Positions 1 to 9,222 of a DNA stretch of 64,000 nt are shown here, piece by piece. Numbering within the stretch: the stretch's first letter is position 1; the number at the start of each line of letters is the position of its first letter. Both the position numbers and the translations under genes were made by a program. The stretch is taken from contig CAXBNF010000003.1 of NCBI GenBank assembly GCA_963977065.1, positions 167,253 to 231,252 of the forward strand, written 5' to 3'. This DNA is from Planktosalinus sp963977065. Its GTDB lineage: Bacteria > Bacteroidota > Bacteroidia > Flavobacteriales > Flavobacteriaceae. The notes beneath the pieces are model-generated. The model saw nothing but the letters and a program-made list of their open reading frames with translations, was not told the origin of the DNA and did no database searches.

Positions 1-1
1 T

Positions 2-1219
2 TCGTGTGCGCCCATCAATGTTTCTTGTGGACTGAATGCCGGTTTTGTTTTAAGAACAGACCTAAGTTTGAATATTTTGTGGTCAATTGAATTGGAGTCC
101 ATAGTGACCAGTTCGTTGGATTACGATTTCATCAATGGTATTGTTGAAACATCAGACGGCTATCTTTTAACAGGAAGTGTAACGGGTCAATCCACTGTAC
201 CCGGGATCTTTCAACAAGGTGTACTTGCGCATAAAATTGATTTTTTGGGTGTTTCACAATGGGATTCCAGCTACCTTTTTGGAAACTCCAATGACGTGAG
301 TGTGGACGGTTATTTTGATAATGGCTCCAATGAAATTTATATGCTGACCAATTATTCATCTTCACATCACTTTGGTATTACGGTACTTAACAATGCCACA
401 GGAACAATTGTTCCAATAAAATCGTGGTCTGCAACATCACCTTTTCTTGATTATTACGGATTTAAATTGCTCCGTTCCGCCAGCAGTGCCAACAATCTAG
501 TGATTCAGGGGTACAATAGGGATAATACAGTAACGGGTACTTTGGATCAAACCAATCCGTTTATATATGAATTTGATATGGCCACAGGTAATCAGGTGGG
601 AGACAGTTACCAGTACCTTTTACCTCATACTGAGCCTGTAGGTGAAGTATTTAATTTTTGGAACGGGCAAATGCCGTTGATTTATTATCCTGATATGGGA
701 CTTTTGTATATTGATACAGCCGGAAATGCCAGTTATGCACTGGGTGGCTACCGTACAGATGCCACCGGTTTCACCAATATTGAATTCTTTGTGACCCCGT
801 TGAACAAACTCAATCAATGTGATCAGGAAAATTTAAATTTCACTGTCTCTGCATTGACTACATTGACCCCGATAACAACAGTGTCAACTGGAAACACACC
901 TGTTTTACCTGTTGCTTTGGCTTTGACAAATACTTCAGTGACCTATAACGAGGACAGTTGTGATCCATTGTCTGTGGGAAGCAATGAATATAAGGAAATA
1001 AAAATGTATCCTAATCCTGCCTCAGAGCGTATTTTTATCACTGGTGAGAACATACAATCAATACAAGTGGTTGATATAGGAGGCAGCATAATCATTGAAC
1101 AGACTGATTACTATAATGCGGGTGGATTGTATGTGGGGAATCTTAAAAATGGAGTCTATTTTGTTTCTGTTACCGGAGTCAATAATCAAACTCAAACACT
1201 CAAATTAATAAAAAAATAA
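2..1219 (+). CDS. T9SS type A sorting domain protein (5' end cut by window)
   Basis: The reading frame is open to the left edge with no stop from base 2, so about 405 C-terminal residues are seen and the true start lies outside; the TTG at 68 is probably an internal codon. The body is rich in Asn, Thr, Gly and aromatic residues, as in secreted beta-rich proteins, and no catalytic motif is recognised. The last ~75 residues form a type IX secretion sorting tail: MYPNPASERIFI, a central VVDIGGSII strand, then LKNGVYFVSV and a Lys-rich end. Export across the outer membrane by T9SS follows from that family. The enzymatic or adhesive role cannot be told. A strong terminator follows. Confidence 0.85.
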   Translation, partial: SCAPINVSCGLNAGFVLRTDLSLNILWSIELESIVTSSLDYDFINGIVETSDGYLLTGSVTGQSTVPGIFQQGVLAHKIDFLGVSQWDSSYLFGNSNDVSVDGYFDNGSNEIYMLTNYSSSHHFGITVLNNATGTIVPIKSWSATSPFLDYYGFKLLRSASSANNLVIQGYNRDNTVTGTLDQTNPFIYEFDMATGNQVGDSYQYLLPHTEPVGEVFNFWNGQMPLIYYPDMGLLYIDTAGNASYALGGYRTDATGFTNIEFFVTPLNKLNQCDQENLNFTVSALTTLTPITTVSTGNTPVLPVALALTNTSVTYNEDSCDPLSVGSNEYKEIKMYPNPASERIFITGENIQSIQVVDIGGSIIIEQTDYYNAGGLYVGNLKNGVYFVSVTGVNNQTQTLKLIKK

Positions 1220-1237
1220 CTTGACTTTTTTTTGATA

Positions 1238-1272
1238 AATAACCCAACACCCAAAGTGGGCGTTGGGTTATT
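1238..1272. terminator. Bidirectional terminator hairpin
   Basis: The arms 1238-1253 and 1257-1272 pair as AATAACCCAAC-x-CCCA with TGGG-x-GTTGGGTTATT around a 3-base loop, followed by T-rich sequence on the + strand and A-rich DNA on the other side. It lies exactly between two converging genes and can serve both. Confidence 0.85.
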
Positions 1273-2826
1273 TTATTTTCCTCCCAAATAAGGACATTCC
1301 ATCAAAGTTTGCATTCCTTCAAAATCAACATTATCTTTTTTATATTGATACGCCAAACTCATATTTGATGAAATATTGATGTCATCTGCATTTACTTCAA
1401 TATCATCCATAGTATATTGACAGGGATGCTCATAGCCACTAGCGTGAGTAATTTCCAAAAGCTCCTTTTTAAACGTTTTAAAATACTGAAAGGCCATATC
1501 AGACTTCAAGGGTACGTGAATTCCATTTTGTAACCATTTTTTTTGAGTGGCAACTCCGCTGGGACATCGGTTTGTATGACAAAGTTGTGCCTGTATGCAT
1601 CCAATACTCATCATTGCTTCACGAGCTACGTTTATCACATCAACCCCCATACCAAATGCCATCGCAGCCACTCCCGGAAAACCCAATTTTCCACTTCCAA
1701 TAAAAACAATTCGATGGGTGAGCTTTCTTTTTTGAAATACTTTATAAAGTTCTGAAAAACCATAAACAAAAGGAAGTGATACATGGTCTGCAAAACTGGG
1801 TGGTGCAGCACCGGTTCCACCTTCACCGCCATCAACAGTAATAAAATCGGGTCCTTTTCCGGTTTTAACCATGAGTTCTGCGAGTTCCTCCCATTGTTCT
1901 AGTTTGCCAATAGCAGCTTTTACACCCACCGGCAATCCGGTAGCTTCTGCTATTTCTTCAATAAAATTCATTAACTCTGGAACAGTACTAAAGGCAGTAT
2001 GATTGGGAGGGGACAAAACATCTTTACCTACTTCAACACCTCTTATTTTTGCAATTTCAGGTGAAATCTTTGCTCCGGGTAATACTCCTCCTTTTCCAGG
2101 TTTGGCTCCTTGTGATAACTTAATTTCAATGGCTTTTACAAACGGATTGTTGTTTACTAATTCGACTAATTTTCCCATAGAAAAGTTACCATTTTCATCT
2201 CTTACACCAAAATAACCGGTTCCAAAATGGAAAATAACATCAGCTCCGTTAGAATGGTAAGGTGACAAACCACCCTCACCAGTATTGTGGTAGGCACCCG
2301 CTTTTTTGCAACCTATATTGAGCGATTCTATAGCTTTTGCAGAAAGCGCACCAAAACTCATAGCCGATACATTAATTATAGAAGCAGGGCGATAGGGCTT
2401 TTTACGCTCATTATAAAGTCCCATTACCTTAGCGCAGGGAACAAAACTGGGGTTTTTGATGTTTGGATGATTATTATCCAATTTATAAGGAATCATCGCA
2501 TTGTTGATGAAAATATGCTGATGTTTGTAGATATCACTATCGGTACCAAAACCCTCATAGTTATTTTCCCGACGGGACGAATTGTAGATCCAATTGCGTT
2601 CAATGCGGTTGAAAGGTCTTTCTTCCCGATTGCTTGCAACCAAATACTGTCTTATTTCAGGTCCAATTCCAATGAGAAAATAACGCAAATGACCTATTAC
2701 AGGAAAATTATGTAAAACAGCATAGCGCTTTTGTACAAAAACATCTCTAATAAAAATGATTGCTAATATAAAAAGAAGCCACGCCCACCAAGGAGTTAAG
2801 ATTAAAAAATTCAATAGTCTTTCCAT
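1273..2826 (-). CDS. FMN-binding glutamate synthase family protein, membrane anchored
   Basis: 517 residues. An N-terminal hydrophobic segment (about 5-27) suggests a membrane anchor. Residues ~90-440 match the glutamate synthase (GltB) FMN/Fe-S domain: VDGGEGGTGAAPPS and IGSGKLGFPG for the FMN phosphate, and Cys-x5-Cys-x4-Cys in CIQAQLCHTNRCPSG, the spacing of the GltS 3Fe-4S cluster. The amidotransferase and GXGXG domains of full glutamate synthase are absent, so it is the stand-alone subfamily whose electron donor and substrate are mostly uncharacterised. It is transcribed alone and ends at the shared terminator. Glutamate synthesis should not be assumed. Confidence 0.9.
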   Translation of the reverse strand: MERLLNFLILTPWWAWLLFILAIIFIRDVFVQKRYAVLHNFPVIGHLRYFLIGIGPEIRQYLVASNREERPFNRIERNWIYNSSRRENNYEGFGTDSDIYKHQHIFINNAMIPYKLDNNHPNIKNPSFVPCAKVMGLYNERKKPYRPASIINVSAMSFGALSAKAIESLNIGCKKAGAYHNTGEGGLSPYHSNGADVIFHFGTGYFGVRDENGNFSMGKLVELVNNNPFVKAIEIKLSQGAKPGKGGVLPGAKISPEIAKIRGVEVGKDVLSPPNHTAFSTVPELMNFIEEIAEATGLPVGVKAAIGKLEQWEELAELMVKTGKGPDFITVDGGEGGTGAAPPSFADHVSLPFVYGFSELYKVFQKRKLTHRIVFIGSGKLGFPGVAAMAFGMGVDVINVAREAMMSIGCIQAQLCHTNRCPSGVATQKKWLQNGIHVPLKSDMAFQYFKTFKKELLEITHASGYEHPCQYTMDDIEVNADDINISSNMSLAYQYKKDNVDFEGMQTLMECPYLGGK

Positions 2827-2901
2827 AAATTAATTTGCATTTAAAAAGTCTAGATATCGTTTTAGTTTTTTCTTGGCAAATGATCTAAGCTTTCATCCAA
2901 A

Positions 2902-3435
2902 TTAAAAATTAATTAGACGATAACCCTCATTTTGTAATTGAACTAAAGCAGTCATCGCAGAAAGCGCTATCCTAACATCTGGATGTAATTGAGTCACAGC
3001 AATCTCTCTAAATGAAGCTGTTTGACCACATAAAATAATTTCCACACCTTCTTGGGCTAGTGCAGTTATAAGTTCATAATTTGGGTTAAATGGGTCTTTG
3101 CTTATCCGGTATGATTGATAGTCTACGTGATTTAGTAAATCAAAAATGGCACTTCCGTGAATTACCAATGCTACTTGTATTTTATTTATTGGAACGCCTG
3201 CCTCTCGATGCAGCCTGATGAATCTAGCCGCACTCTCCAGAAGTTTGTTTGTCTTTTCAGTATCGTCAAAGGCTCTGCCAACATCAAAAACTGCTTTGAA
3301 ACTTTGAGAAGTATCTGTTTTATAATCTGGGTTTTTAATTTTAAAAACCGGACCGAAACTTTCAATTGATGGGAGTACCTGACTTTGAGTTTGCAAAGCG
3401 AAAAGACAAATGAGTATACTGGTTGATAATCGCAT
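2902..3435 (-). CDS. DsrE-family-like exported protein
   Basis: 177 residues with an N-terminal signal peptide (MRLSTSILICLFALQTQSQ) and then an alpha/beta fold with VALVIHGSAIFDLL and a CGQTASFREI segment, features of the DsrE/DsrF/YchN-like family found as periplasmic proteins in Bacteroidota. One conserved Cys lies in CGQT. Members relay sulfur or have unknown roles; no sulfur-pathway gene lies nearby, so the role here is open. It is separated by about 75 bases from the neighbour downstream. A TATCTTTA-like box lies about 35 bases before its start. Confidence 0.7.
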   Translation of the reverse strand: MRLSTSILICLFALQTQSQVLPSIESFGPVFKIKNPDYKTDTSQSFKAVFDVGRAFDDTEKTNKLLESAARFIRLHREAGVPINKIQVALVIHGSAIFDLLNHVDYQSYRISKDPFNPNYELITALAQEGVEIILCGQTASFREIAVTQLHPDVRIALSAMTALVQLQNEGYRLINF

Positions 3436-3568
3436 AGAATGAATTGAAGATTGAATTTTTAAAGATAAATATAAATTTTACAACGTCCATTTTTTGTTTG
3501 TAATTTATAAGTATTAAATGTGATTTTTAATCTTTGATTTGTTATTTTCACAGCATAAAATAAATCTA

Positions 3569-5887
3569 TTGCAACACTACTTAAAACAATTAAATGAGGC
3601 TCAATTGGCACCTGTTTTACAAAAAGACGGTGCCATGATTGTTATTGCCGGTGCCGGTTCCGGAAAGACCCGTGTGCTTACCTATCGCATTGCTCATTTA
3701 ATGGAGCAAGATGTAGATGCTTTTAGCATTTTAGCACTCACCTTTACTAATAAGGCTGCTCGAGAAATGAAAAAACGAATCGCCGAAATTGTAGGAGCCA
3801 GTGAAGCCAAAAACCTCTGGATGGGAACCTTTCATTCGGTTTTTGCAAAAATACTTCGCATTGAAGCTGAACGGTTGGGTTATCCTTCCAATTTTACAAT
3901 TTATGACACACAGGATTCTCAAAGTGTGATTAGAGCTATCATTAAAGAGATGAACCTGGATAAAGATGTCTATAAATACAAACAAGTATATTCCAGAATT
4001 TCTTCCTATAAAAACAGCTTAATTACCGTAAAAGCCTATTTCAACAATCCAGAGTTAATGGAAGCAGATGCCATGGCAAAAATGCCCAGACTGGGTGATA
4101 TTTACAAAGAATATGTAGCAAAATGCTTTAAAGCTGGAGCCATGGACTTTGATGATTTGCTTTTAAAAACCAATGAACTGTTAACCCGTTTTCCTGAAGT
4201 ATTGGCAAAATACCAAAACAGATTCAGGTATATACTTGTAGATGAGTATCAGGATACCAACCACAGTCAATATTTGATAGTAAGGGCGCTTTCAGACCGC
4301 TTTCAAAACATTTGTGTAGTGGGAGATGATGCACAGAGTATTTATGCTTTTCGCGGAGCCAATATCAACAATATATTAAATTTCCAAAGGGATTATGATG
4401 ATGTGAAAGTTTTTCGCCTTGAGCAAAATTACCGCTCCACAAAAAACATCGTTGAAGCTGCAAACTCCATTATAGAAAAAAACAAAACCAAACTTGAAAA
4501 AGTGGTTTGGACTGAAAACGAATCAGGCACAAAAATTCTTGTCAATCGCACCATGACTGATGGTGATGAAGGACGATTTGTAGCGAGTTCAATTTTTGAA
4601 AATAAAATGAATCACCAGCTCAAGAACGGTGACTTTGCTATTTTATATCGCACCAACGCCCAGTCCAGAGCGATGGAAGATGCCCTGCGAAAAAAAGACA
4701 TTCCTTACAGAATTTATGGCGGATTGAGTTTTTATCAACGCAAGGAAATAAAAGATGTGATTTCCTATTTGCGACTTATTTTAAATCCAAAAGATGAAGA
4801 AGCACTCAAGCGAGTGATTAATTATCCGGCTAGAGGTATTGGAAATACGACCATCGAAAAATTGATTGTTGCCGCAAACCACTACAAACGTTCCATTTTT
4901 GAAGTGATGGAGCATCTGGATAAAATTGATTTAAAAATCAATAGCGGCACCAAAGGAAAACTTCAGGATTTTGTAACCACTATAAAAAGCTTTCAGGTTT
5001 TAAACCAAAATTACAATGCTTTTGAAATTGCTGAACTTGTCGTGAAAAAAACCGGATTGGTTCAGGAACTAAAAAAAGACGCCACCCCGGAAGGCATTGC
5101 CCGAATTGAGAATATTGAGGAACTTTTAAACGGTCTTAGGGATTTTGTGGAAGAACAAAAAGAACTGGATGAAGCCACAGGTTCACTTGCTGAATTTTTG
5201 GAAGATGTCGCTCTGGCAACAGACCTCGACAATGACAAGGGTGATGAAGACCGTGTCGCTTTGATGACCATTCACCTTGCTAAAGGGCTTGAGTTTCCTT
5301 ATGTTTATATTGTGGGCCTAGAAGAAGACCTTTTTCCCAGTGGAATGAGCATGAATACCCGAGCTGAACTGGAAGAAGAAAGACGATTGTTTTATGTAGC
5401 CATAACCAGAGCCGAAAAACAAGCTTATCTCACCTATGCGCAAACCCGGTACCGATGGGGAAAGTTGATAGATGCCGAACCCAGCCGTTTTATTGAAGAA
5501 ATTGATGAACAATACCTTGAATACCTCACACCCCTTACTGAAAACAAGTACAAACCTTTACTGGATGCTGATATCTTTGACGAAATAGACAAAAGCAAAC
5601 TACGACTTCGTAAGCCCTCAAATGGAACACCTCCCAGAGGTCCCAGTGAGGATCAATTGAAAAAATTGCGCAGATTGCGACCTGTAAGTTCCTCAACAGA
5701 AAGTAAAGGATTGGTTGACAGTAACTTAAAAGTGGGCTCTCTGGTTGAGCATATACGGTTTGGAAAAGGTAAAATCATCAATTTTGAAGGAGTGGGAGCC
5801 GATAAAAAAGCAGAGATAAACTTTGAAAATGGCGGACTAAAAAGGCTATTGTTACGTTTTGCAAAATTGACTATTTTAGAAAACTAA
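3569..5887 (+). CDS. UvrD/PcrA-type ATP-dependent DNA helicase (SF1A)
   Basis: About 772 residues, normal for PcrA/UvrD. Helicase motifs are in order: GAGSGKT (I), VDEYQDTN (II), VGDDAQSIYAFRGA (III), EQNYRST (IV), MTIHLAKGLEFPYVYI (V) and RRLFYVAITRAE (VI). The C-terminus carries a Tudor-like segment (VEHIRFGKGKIINFEG), which in PcrA/UvrD contacts RNA polymerase. It acts in nucleotide excision repair and replication-fork or R-loop clearance. No ATG is available. TTG 3569 gives an N-terminus (QHYLKQLNEAQLAPVL) that fits the family; TTG 3539, ten codons upstream, is the alternative. An AATCTTTG box at 3529-3536 fits a start at 3569. Confidence 0.93.
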   Translation: MQHYLKQLNEAQLAPVLQKDGAMIVIAGAGSGKTRVLTYRIAHLMEQDVDAFSILALTFTNKAAREMKKRIAEIVGASEAKNLWMGTFHSVFAKILRIEAERLGYPSNFTIYDTQDSQSVIRAIIKEMNLDKDVYKYKQVYSRISSYKNSLITVKAYFNNPELMEADAMAKMPRLGDIYKEYVAKCFKAGAMDFDDLLLKTNELLTRFPEVLAKYQNRFRYILVDEYQDTNHSQYLIVRALSDRFQNICVVGDDAQSIYAFRGANINNILNFQRDYDDVKVFRLEQNYRSTKNIVEAANSIIEKNKTKLEKVVWTENESGTKILVNRTMTDGDEGRFVASSIFENKMNHQLKNGDFAILYRTNAQSRAMEDALRKKDIPYRIYGGLSFYQRKEIKDVISYLRLILNPKDEEALKRVINYPARGIGNTTIEKLIVAANHYKRSIFEVMEHLDKIDLKINSGTKGKLQDFVTTIKSFQVLNQNYNAFEIAELVVKKTGLVQELKKDATPEGIARIENIEELLNGLRDFVEEQKELDEATGSLAEFLEDVALATDLDNDKGDEDRVALMTIHLAKGLEFPYVYIVGLEEDLFPSGMSMNTRAELEEERRLFYVAITRAEKQAYLTYAQTRYRWGKLIDAEPSRFIEEIDEQYLEYLTPLTENKYKPLLDADIFDEIDKSKLRLRKPSNGTPPRGPSEDQLKKLRRLRPVSSSTESKGLVDSNLKVGSLVEHIRFGKGKIINFEGVGADKKAEINFENGGLKRLLLRFAKLTILEN

Positions 5888-5896
5888 ATCATTGAT

Positions 5897-6520
5897 ATGA
5901 GTGTTTCCAATATCATCATTTTGTTGTTGTCAATTTTCAGTATCCTTTTGCTTTCATTGCTCTTCTTTATTCCCACAGATTCTGAAGTGTATCGATTGAT
6001 TGAATATTTTGATTTTATATTATGCATGATTTTTCTGTATGACTTTTTTAGTCAATTGTTTCAGGCAAAAAATAAATGGCGCTATTTTTATACTGTGGGT
6101 TGGCTGGACTTATTATCTTCAATTCCACTGGTGTCTGAGTTTCGATACATTCGAGTTTTTAGAATATTCAGAGTTTTTAGAATCATTAAATCCATTAAAT
6201 TGCTAGTTGAGTTTGTAATGAAAAACAAATCGGCCTCTATTTATGGATTTGTGGTATTTTGTGCGTTTACAATTTTAGTAATAGCAACTACAGCTATTTT
6301 GTATGTGGAAAAAGATGTTGGGAATATCACCACAGCAGAAGATGCCTTGTGGTGGAGTTTTATTACAATCACAACAGTGGGCTATGGCGATTTTTATCCG
6401 GTAACTAACATAGGGAAGTTAATCGCTTTTATTTTAATTGTTTGTGGGATTGCCACTTTTGGCGCCACCATTTCATACATTACTGAAAAAGCGTCAAGCT
6501 TTAAAGAAAAAAATGGCTAA
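5897..6520 (+). CDS. Voltage-gated potassium channel / ion transporter
   Basis: 207 residues. It has the six-transmembrane layout of a one-domain voltage-gated channel: S1-S3 in residues ~5-75, an S4-like segment with Arg/Lys every third residue (RYIRVFRIFRVFRIIKSIK, ~82-100), S5, a pore loop with the K+ selectivity filter TTVGYGD, and S6 (LIAFILIVCGIATFGATI). A short Lys-rich tail ends the protein and there is no RCK or cyclic-nucleotide domain. It would form a tetramer in the inner membrane. The gene starts 9 bases after the helicase stop and could be co-transcribed with it. Confidence 0.9.
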   Translation: MSVSNIIILLLSIFSILLLSLLFFIPTDSEVYRLIEYFDFILCMIFLYDFFSQLFQAKNKWRYFYTVGWLDLLSSIPLVSEFRYIRVFRIFRVFRIIKSIKLLVEFVMKNKSASIYGFVVFCAFTILVIATTAILYVEKDVGNITTAEDALWWSFITITTVGYGDFYPVTNIGKLIAFILIVCGIATFGATISYITEKASSFKEKNG

Positions 6521-6629
6521 CACCATTTTTTGTATTTCTTGATGGGTTTTAAATCAGAGTTTTTTTGGTTAAACAGAAATTTTAGCAAAAATTTAATAAT
6601 CATAGCAAAAGCATTTCAAACGCAATTAG

Positions 6630-7310
6630 CTATTCGCGGCTTTTTTGTAAGTAGTTTTTTGTTAAGTACCCTAAATCTATCAATTCATTTTCATCCTTAA
6701 TTTCTTTTAAAAATCCATCTTGTAAGTATACAATGCTATCTGCCAAGTTGATTACATTTTCATAGTCGTGATCAGTTATAATATAGCCTTTTGAAGATTT
6801 TAATTTTCTAATATATTTAATAATATACGCTCTCATAATTGGGCTAATTCCATTAAAAGGTTCGTCAAGTAAAATAAATTCAGCTCTTGAGTGAATAACA
6901 AGTAAGATTTCAATAATCCTTTTTTCTCCAGTTGATAAATCCTGATTTTTCTTATTTAATAAGGGTTTTACATATTCGTTTTCCAGTACAATTTTTCTAT
7001 TTTCTTTTTGAAGGAATAAATGTATTATTGATTTTATTGAAATGTTATTTGGCAAGAAGTTATCTTGAGGTAAATAGTTGATTAAATTTCTTCCATCAGA
7101 TATGTTTCTAATGATTTTATTTCCAATTTTAATAAATTTGGTATCTGCTTTTTCAGTACCGAAAACAATTTTTAGAAGCGTAGTTTTTCCAGAACCATTT
7201 CGTCCAATTAGGCCTTTAATTTCTCCTTTTTTACAAGAAATAAATACATCACTTAAAATAACATTATTATTATAGGATTTGGTTATGCTATCTATATGAA
7301 GTTTGTTCAT
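6630..7310 (-). CDS. ABC transporter ATP-binding protein
   Basis: 226 residues, a single complete nucleotide-binding domain: Walker A GRNGSGKTT, Q-loop region NYLPQDNF, a signature variant LSTGEKR (in place of LSGGQ), Walker B EFILLDEPF and switch His in YIITDHD. It overlaps the start of its own operon partner's stop by 4 bases (7307-7310), so the pair is translationally coupled. No conventional permease is next to it, only a ~85-residue membrane protein. The DNA is markedly more AT-rich than its neighbours. Substrate unknown; export is an inference from the NBD type. Confidence 0.85.
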   Translation of the reverse strand: MNKLHIDSITKSYNNNVILSDVFISCKKGEIKGLIGRNGSGKTTLLKIVFGTEKADTKFIKIGNKIIRNISDGRNLINYLPQDNFLPNNISIKSIIHLFLQKENRKIVLENEYVKPLLNKKNQDLSTGEKRIIEILLVIHSRAEFILLDEPFNGISPIMRAYIIKYIRKLKSSKGYIITDHDYENVINLADSIVYLQDGFLKEIKDENELIDLGYLTKNYLQKSRE

Positions 7311-7564
7311 ATTAAGCTTAAAATAAAAAGGTTAATGAATCCAATAAGAATTGTTGAAACCCATAATTTTGTTTTGCTTATCCCTAAATTGAAGTAGTAA
7401 TAGTATTTATTTTTATTCAGTATGTCATAAGAAAATAGGTGAACAAATAAAGCTATCATTAAATAGAATATTCCAATTATTTTAGGACTTGCTTTAATTA
7501 ACAGTGCAAGAGTTAAGGCTAAAAAATAAGATGTAAAAAAAATTCTTCTTTGAAAAAGCAACAT
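7307..7564 (-). CDS. Small membrane protein coupled to an ABC ATPase
   Basis: About 85 residues from ATG 7564 (MLLFQRRIFFTSYF); a GTG at 7603 would add 13 residues (YNFDNRLRIFKN). A longer open frame reaches 7684, but that overlaps the esterase gene and is unlikely to be translated. The sequence is three hydrophobic stretches (TSYFLALTLALLI, IIGIFYLMIALFVHLF, LWVSTILIGFINLFIL) linked by a Lys/Tyr-rich turn. It is too short for a standard ABC permease, and overlaps the ATPase gene by 4 bases. It may be a minimal permease working as an oligomer, or the remnant of a larger one. I do not recognise a family. Confidence 0.55.
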   Translation of the reverse strand: MLLFQRRIFFTSYFLALTLALLIKASPKIIGIFYLMIALFVHLFSYDILNKNKYYYYFNLGISKTKLWVSTILIGFINLFILSLI

Positions 7565-7608
7565 GTTTTTAAAAATTCTCAAGCGATTGTCAAAATTATA
7601 CACAACAT

Positions 7609-8502
7609 TTATTGTAAAGGAAGGTGGGTTAAAATAAAGTTTTCTAATTTTTGTTGAAGATCCACTAGGTCTGAGGCACTCCAATCATCACCGTGACCTC
7701 CTTCATATACTGTAAATGAATGTGTAATACCTTCTTCTTTTAATGCTGTGGCAAGCGATTGACCATTAGTTAAGGGTACAATTGGATCCTGGTCTCCATA
7801 AAATAAAATGGTGGGTGCACTTGAGGATGACACCTGAAGCGCCGGACTCAAAGCTACAGCGAGGTCTGTTCCTGGGGGATAAGCACTTGCATCTGCTAGC
7901 AATAGCAGTGCAAGTGGAAAATTGGGGTCGTTTGCATAAAAGGGGTCTGTAAAATCTGTGGGTCCCACTATATCTGCTACAAACTTTATTTGCGAATTGG
8001 TATCATATACATAATCATACATCAGGGAAATATGAGCACCGGCACTGGTGCCAATCAAACCAAATTGGGGTTGAATTTGCAACTCATTTTGCTGTGTTGT
8101 TAATTGAGAAATGACCCTGCCTAAATCCAAAAACTGATTGGGAAAAGCGGGCACTCCAAAATCAGCCAGTACATAATTGATATTAGCGATTGCATAATCA
8201 GGATGATTTTCTCTCAAAAAAGTTACAAATTGACTCATATCACTTTTATCACCTGAAGTCCAGCCACCGCCATGCACCAAAACAATTACCTTCGTTTTCT
8301 CACTTGTGCGACCTTCAGGAAGGTATAAATCATAAACCTGTCTGGGGTGTTGTCCATAGGAAACATTAAGTCGTGTTTCTTCCTCTAAAACCTGGATTGG
8401 ATCATCTTCTATTGTATCATCATCTGAACTACAAGAAATTGAAAAAAGTGAAAGTATTAAAAATAAAACAAGATATTTTTTCATTGGGGAGAAGTATTTC
8501 AT
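7609..8502 (-). CDS. Alpha/beta hydrolase lipoprotein (BD-FAE/carboxylesterase-like)
   Basis: About 297 residues from ATG 8502, preceded by an A/T-rich TTTTAAA leader; ATG 8484 (MKKYLVLFLILSLFSISC) is almost as good. A lipoprotein signal ends at the lipobox Cys followed by SSDDDT, typical for Bacteroidota surface or periplasmic lipoproteins. The esterase core has the oxyanion motif HGGGW, nucleophile GTSAG, an acid in DQDPIVP and His in EGGHGDDW, so all catalytic residues are present. This matches the BD-FAE/esterase_D-like group acting on acylated sugars or small esters; the substrate is not known. It is divergent from the Sua5 gene with a shared ~48-bp spacer. Confidence 0.87.
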   Translation of the reverse strand: MKYFSPMKKYLVLFLILSLFSISCSSDDDTIEDDPIQVLEEETRLNVSYGQHPRQVYDLYLPEGRTSEKTKVIVLVHGGGWTSGDKSDMSQFVTFLRENHPDYAIANINYVLADFGVPAFPNQFLDLGRVISQLTTQQNELQIQPQFGLIGTSAGAHISLMYDYVYDTNSQIKFVADIVGPTDFTDPFYANDPNFPLALLLLADASAYPPGTDLAVALSPALQVSSSSAPTILFYGDQDPIVPLTNGQSLATALKEEGITHSFTVYEGGHGDDWSASDLVDLQQKLENFILTHLPLQ

Positions 8503-8513
8503 TTTAAAACGAA

Positions 8514-8521
8514 TAACTTTG
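8514..8521 (+). promoter_or_regulatory. -7 box TAACTTTG of the Sua5-type gene
   Basis: TAACTTTG matches the Bacteroidota TAnnTTTG -7 consensus and lies 29 bases before the ATG at 8551. No clear -33 TTG was found at the usual distance. Confidence 0.5.
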
Positions 8522-8550
8522 TTCTTTATGTTATTAAAATACAAAAACTT

Positions 8551-9168
8551 ATGGCTAAGTTAATTAAACTTTATGAAGAAAACCCCAATGAAAAGCAAAT
8601 CCTTGAGGTTGTAAAAGTACTTAGAAATGGAGGGATTATTATTTATCCCACAGACACCGTTTATGGTTTGGGTTGCGATATTAATAATAACAGAGCTTTA
8701 GAGAAGATAGCTCAAATTAGGGGAGTGAAGTTGGAAAAGGCTAATTTTTCATTTGTTTGTGAAAGTTTGAGCAATGTTTCAGATTATGTCAAACAAATGG
8801 ATACCACCACATTTAAAATATTAAAACGCTCGTTACCTGGGCCTTATACCTTTATTTTAGAAGGAAATAACAATATGCCTTCCGTATTTAAAAAGAAAAA
8901 AACAGTGGGCCTACGGGTTCCTGATAATAACATTGCCAGAGCGATTGTAAGGGAATTGGGAAATCCCATTATCTCAACCTCTATAAGAGATGAAGATGAA
9001 GTAATAGAATATACCACAGACCCTGAGTTAATATTTGAAAAGTGGGAAAATCTTGTGGATATCGTGATTGATGGCGGCTATGGCGGAAATATTCCTTCAA
9101 CAGTTATTGATTTAACTCAAGGTGAACCAATTTTAATAAGAGAAGGAAAAGGAAGTTTAGAGATATAA
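8551..9168 (+). CDS. L-threonylcarbamoyladenylate synthase (Sua5/YciO/YrdC family)
   Basis: 205 residues, the short form without the Sua5 C-terminal domain. The N-terminal YrdC fold has the hallmark PTDTVYGLGCDI, then the KxR-type nucleotide/bicarbonate site (IRGVKLEKANFSF), and VGLRVPDNNIAR and STSIRDEDEV later. The family makes threonylcarbamoyl-AMP from Thr, bicarbonate and ATP for t6A37 of ANN-decoding tRNAs. The KxxxNFSF motif resembles YciO more than TsaC (KxRP), so true TsaC activity is not certain. It ends at a strong terminator. Confidence 0.88.
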   Translation: MAKLIKLYEENPNEKQILEVVKVLRNGGIIIYPTDTVYGLGCDINNNRALEKIAQIRGVKLEKANFSFVCESLSNVSDYVKQMDTTTFKILKRSLPGPYTFILEGNNNMPSVFKKKKTVGLRVPDNNIARAIVRELGNPIISTSIRDEDEVIEYTTDPELIFEKWENLVDIVIDGGYGGNIPSTVIDLTQGEPILIREGKGSLEI

Positions 9169-9170
9169 AA

Positions 9171-9200
9171 AAAAGAGTCCGGGAAAACCCGGACTCTTTT
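9171..9200. terminator. Bidirectional terminator
   Basis: A 13-bp perfect stem, AAAAGAGTCCGGG (9171-9183) with CCCGGACTCTTTT (9188-9200), and an AAAA loop. A/T runs on both sides let it stop transcription from both converging genes. Confidence 0.95.
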
Positions 9201-9222
9201 ATATACATATATCTTCTAAGAA

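Noticed and set aside
7565..7684. N-terminal extension of the small membrane protein
   Set aside because: It would overlap the end of the esterase gene and adds residues unlike a membrane protein; ATG 7564 is a better start.
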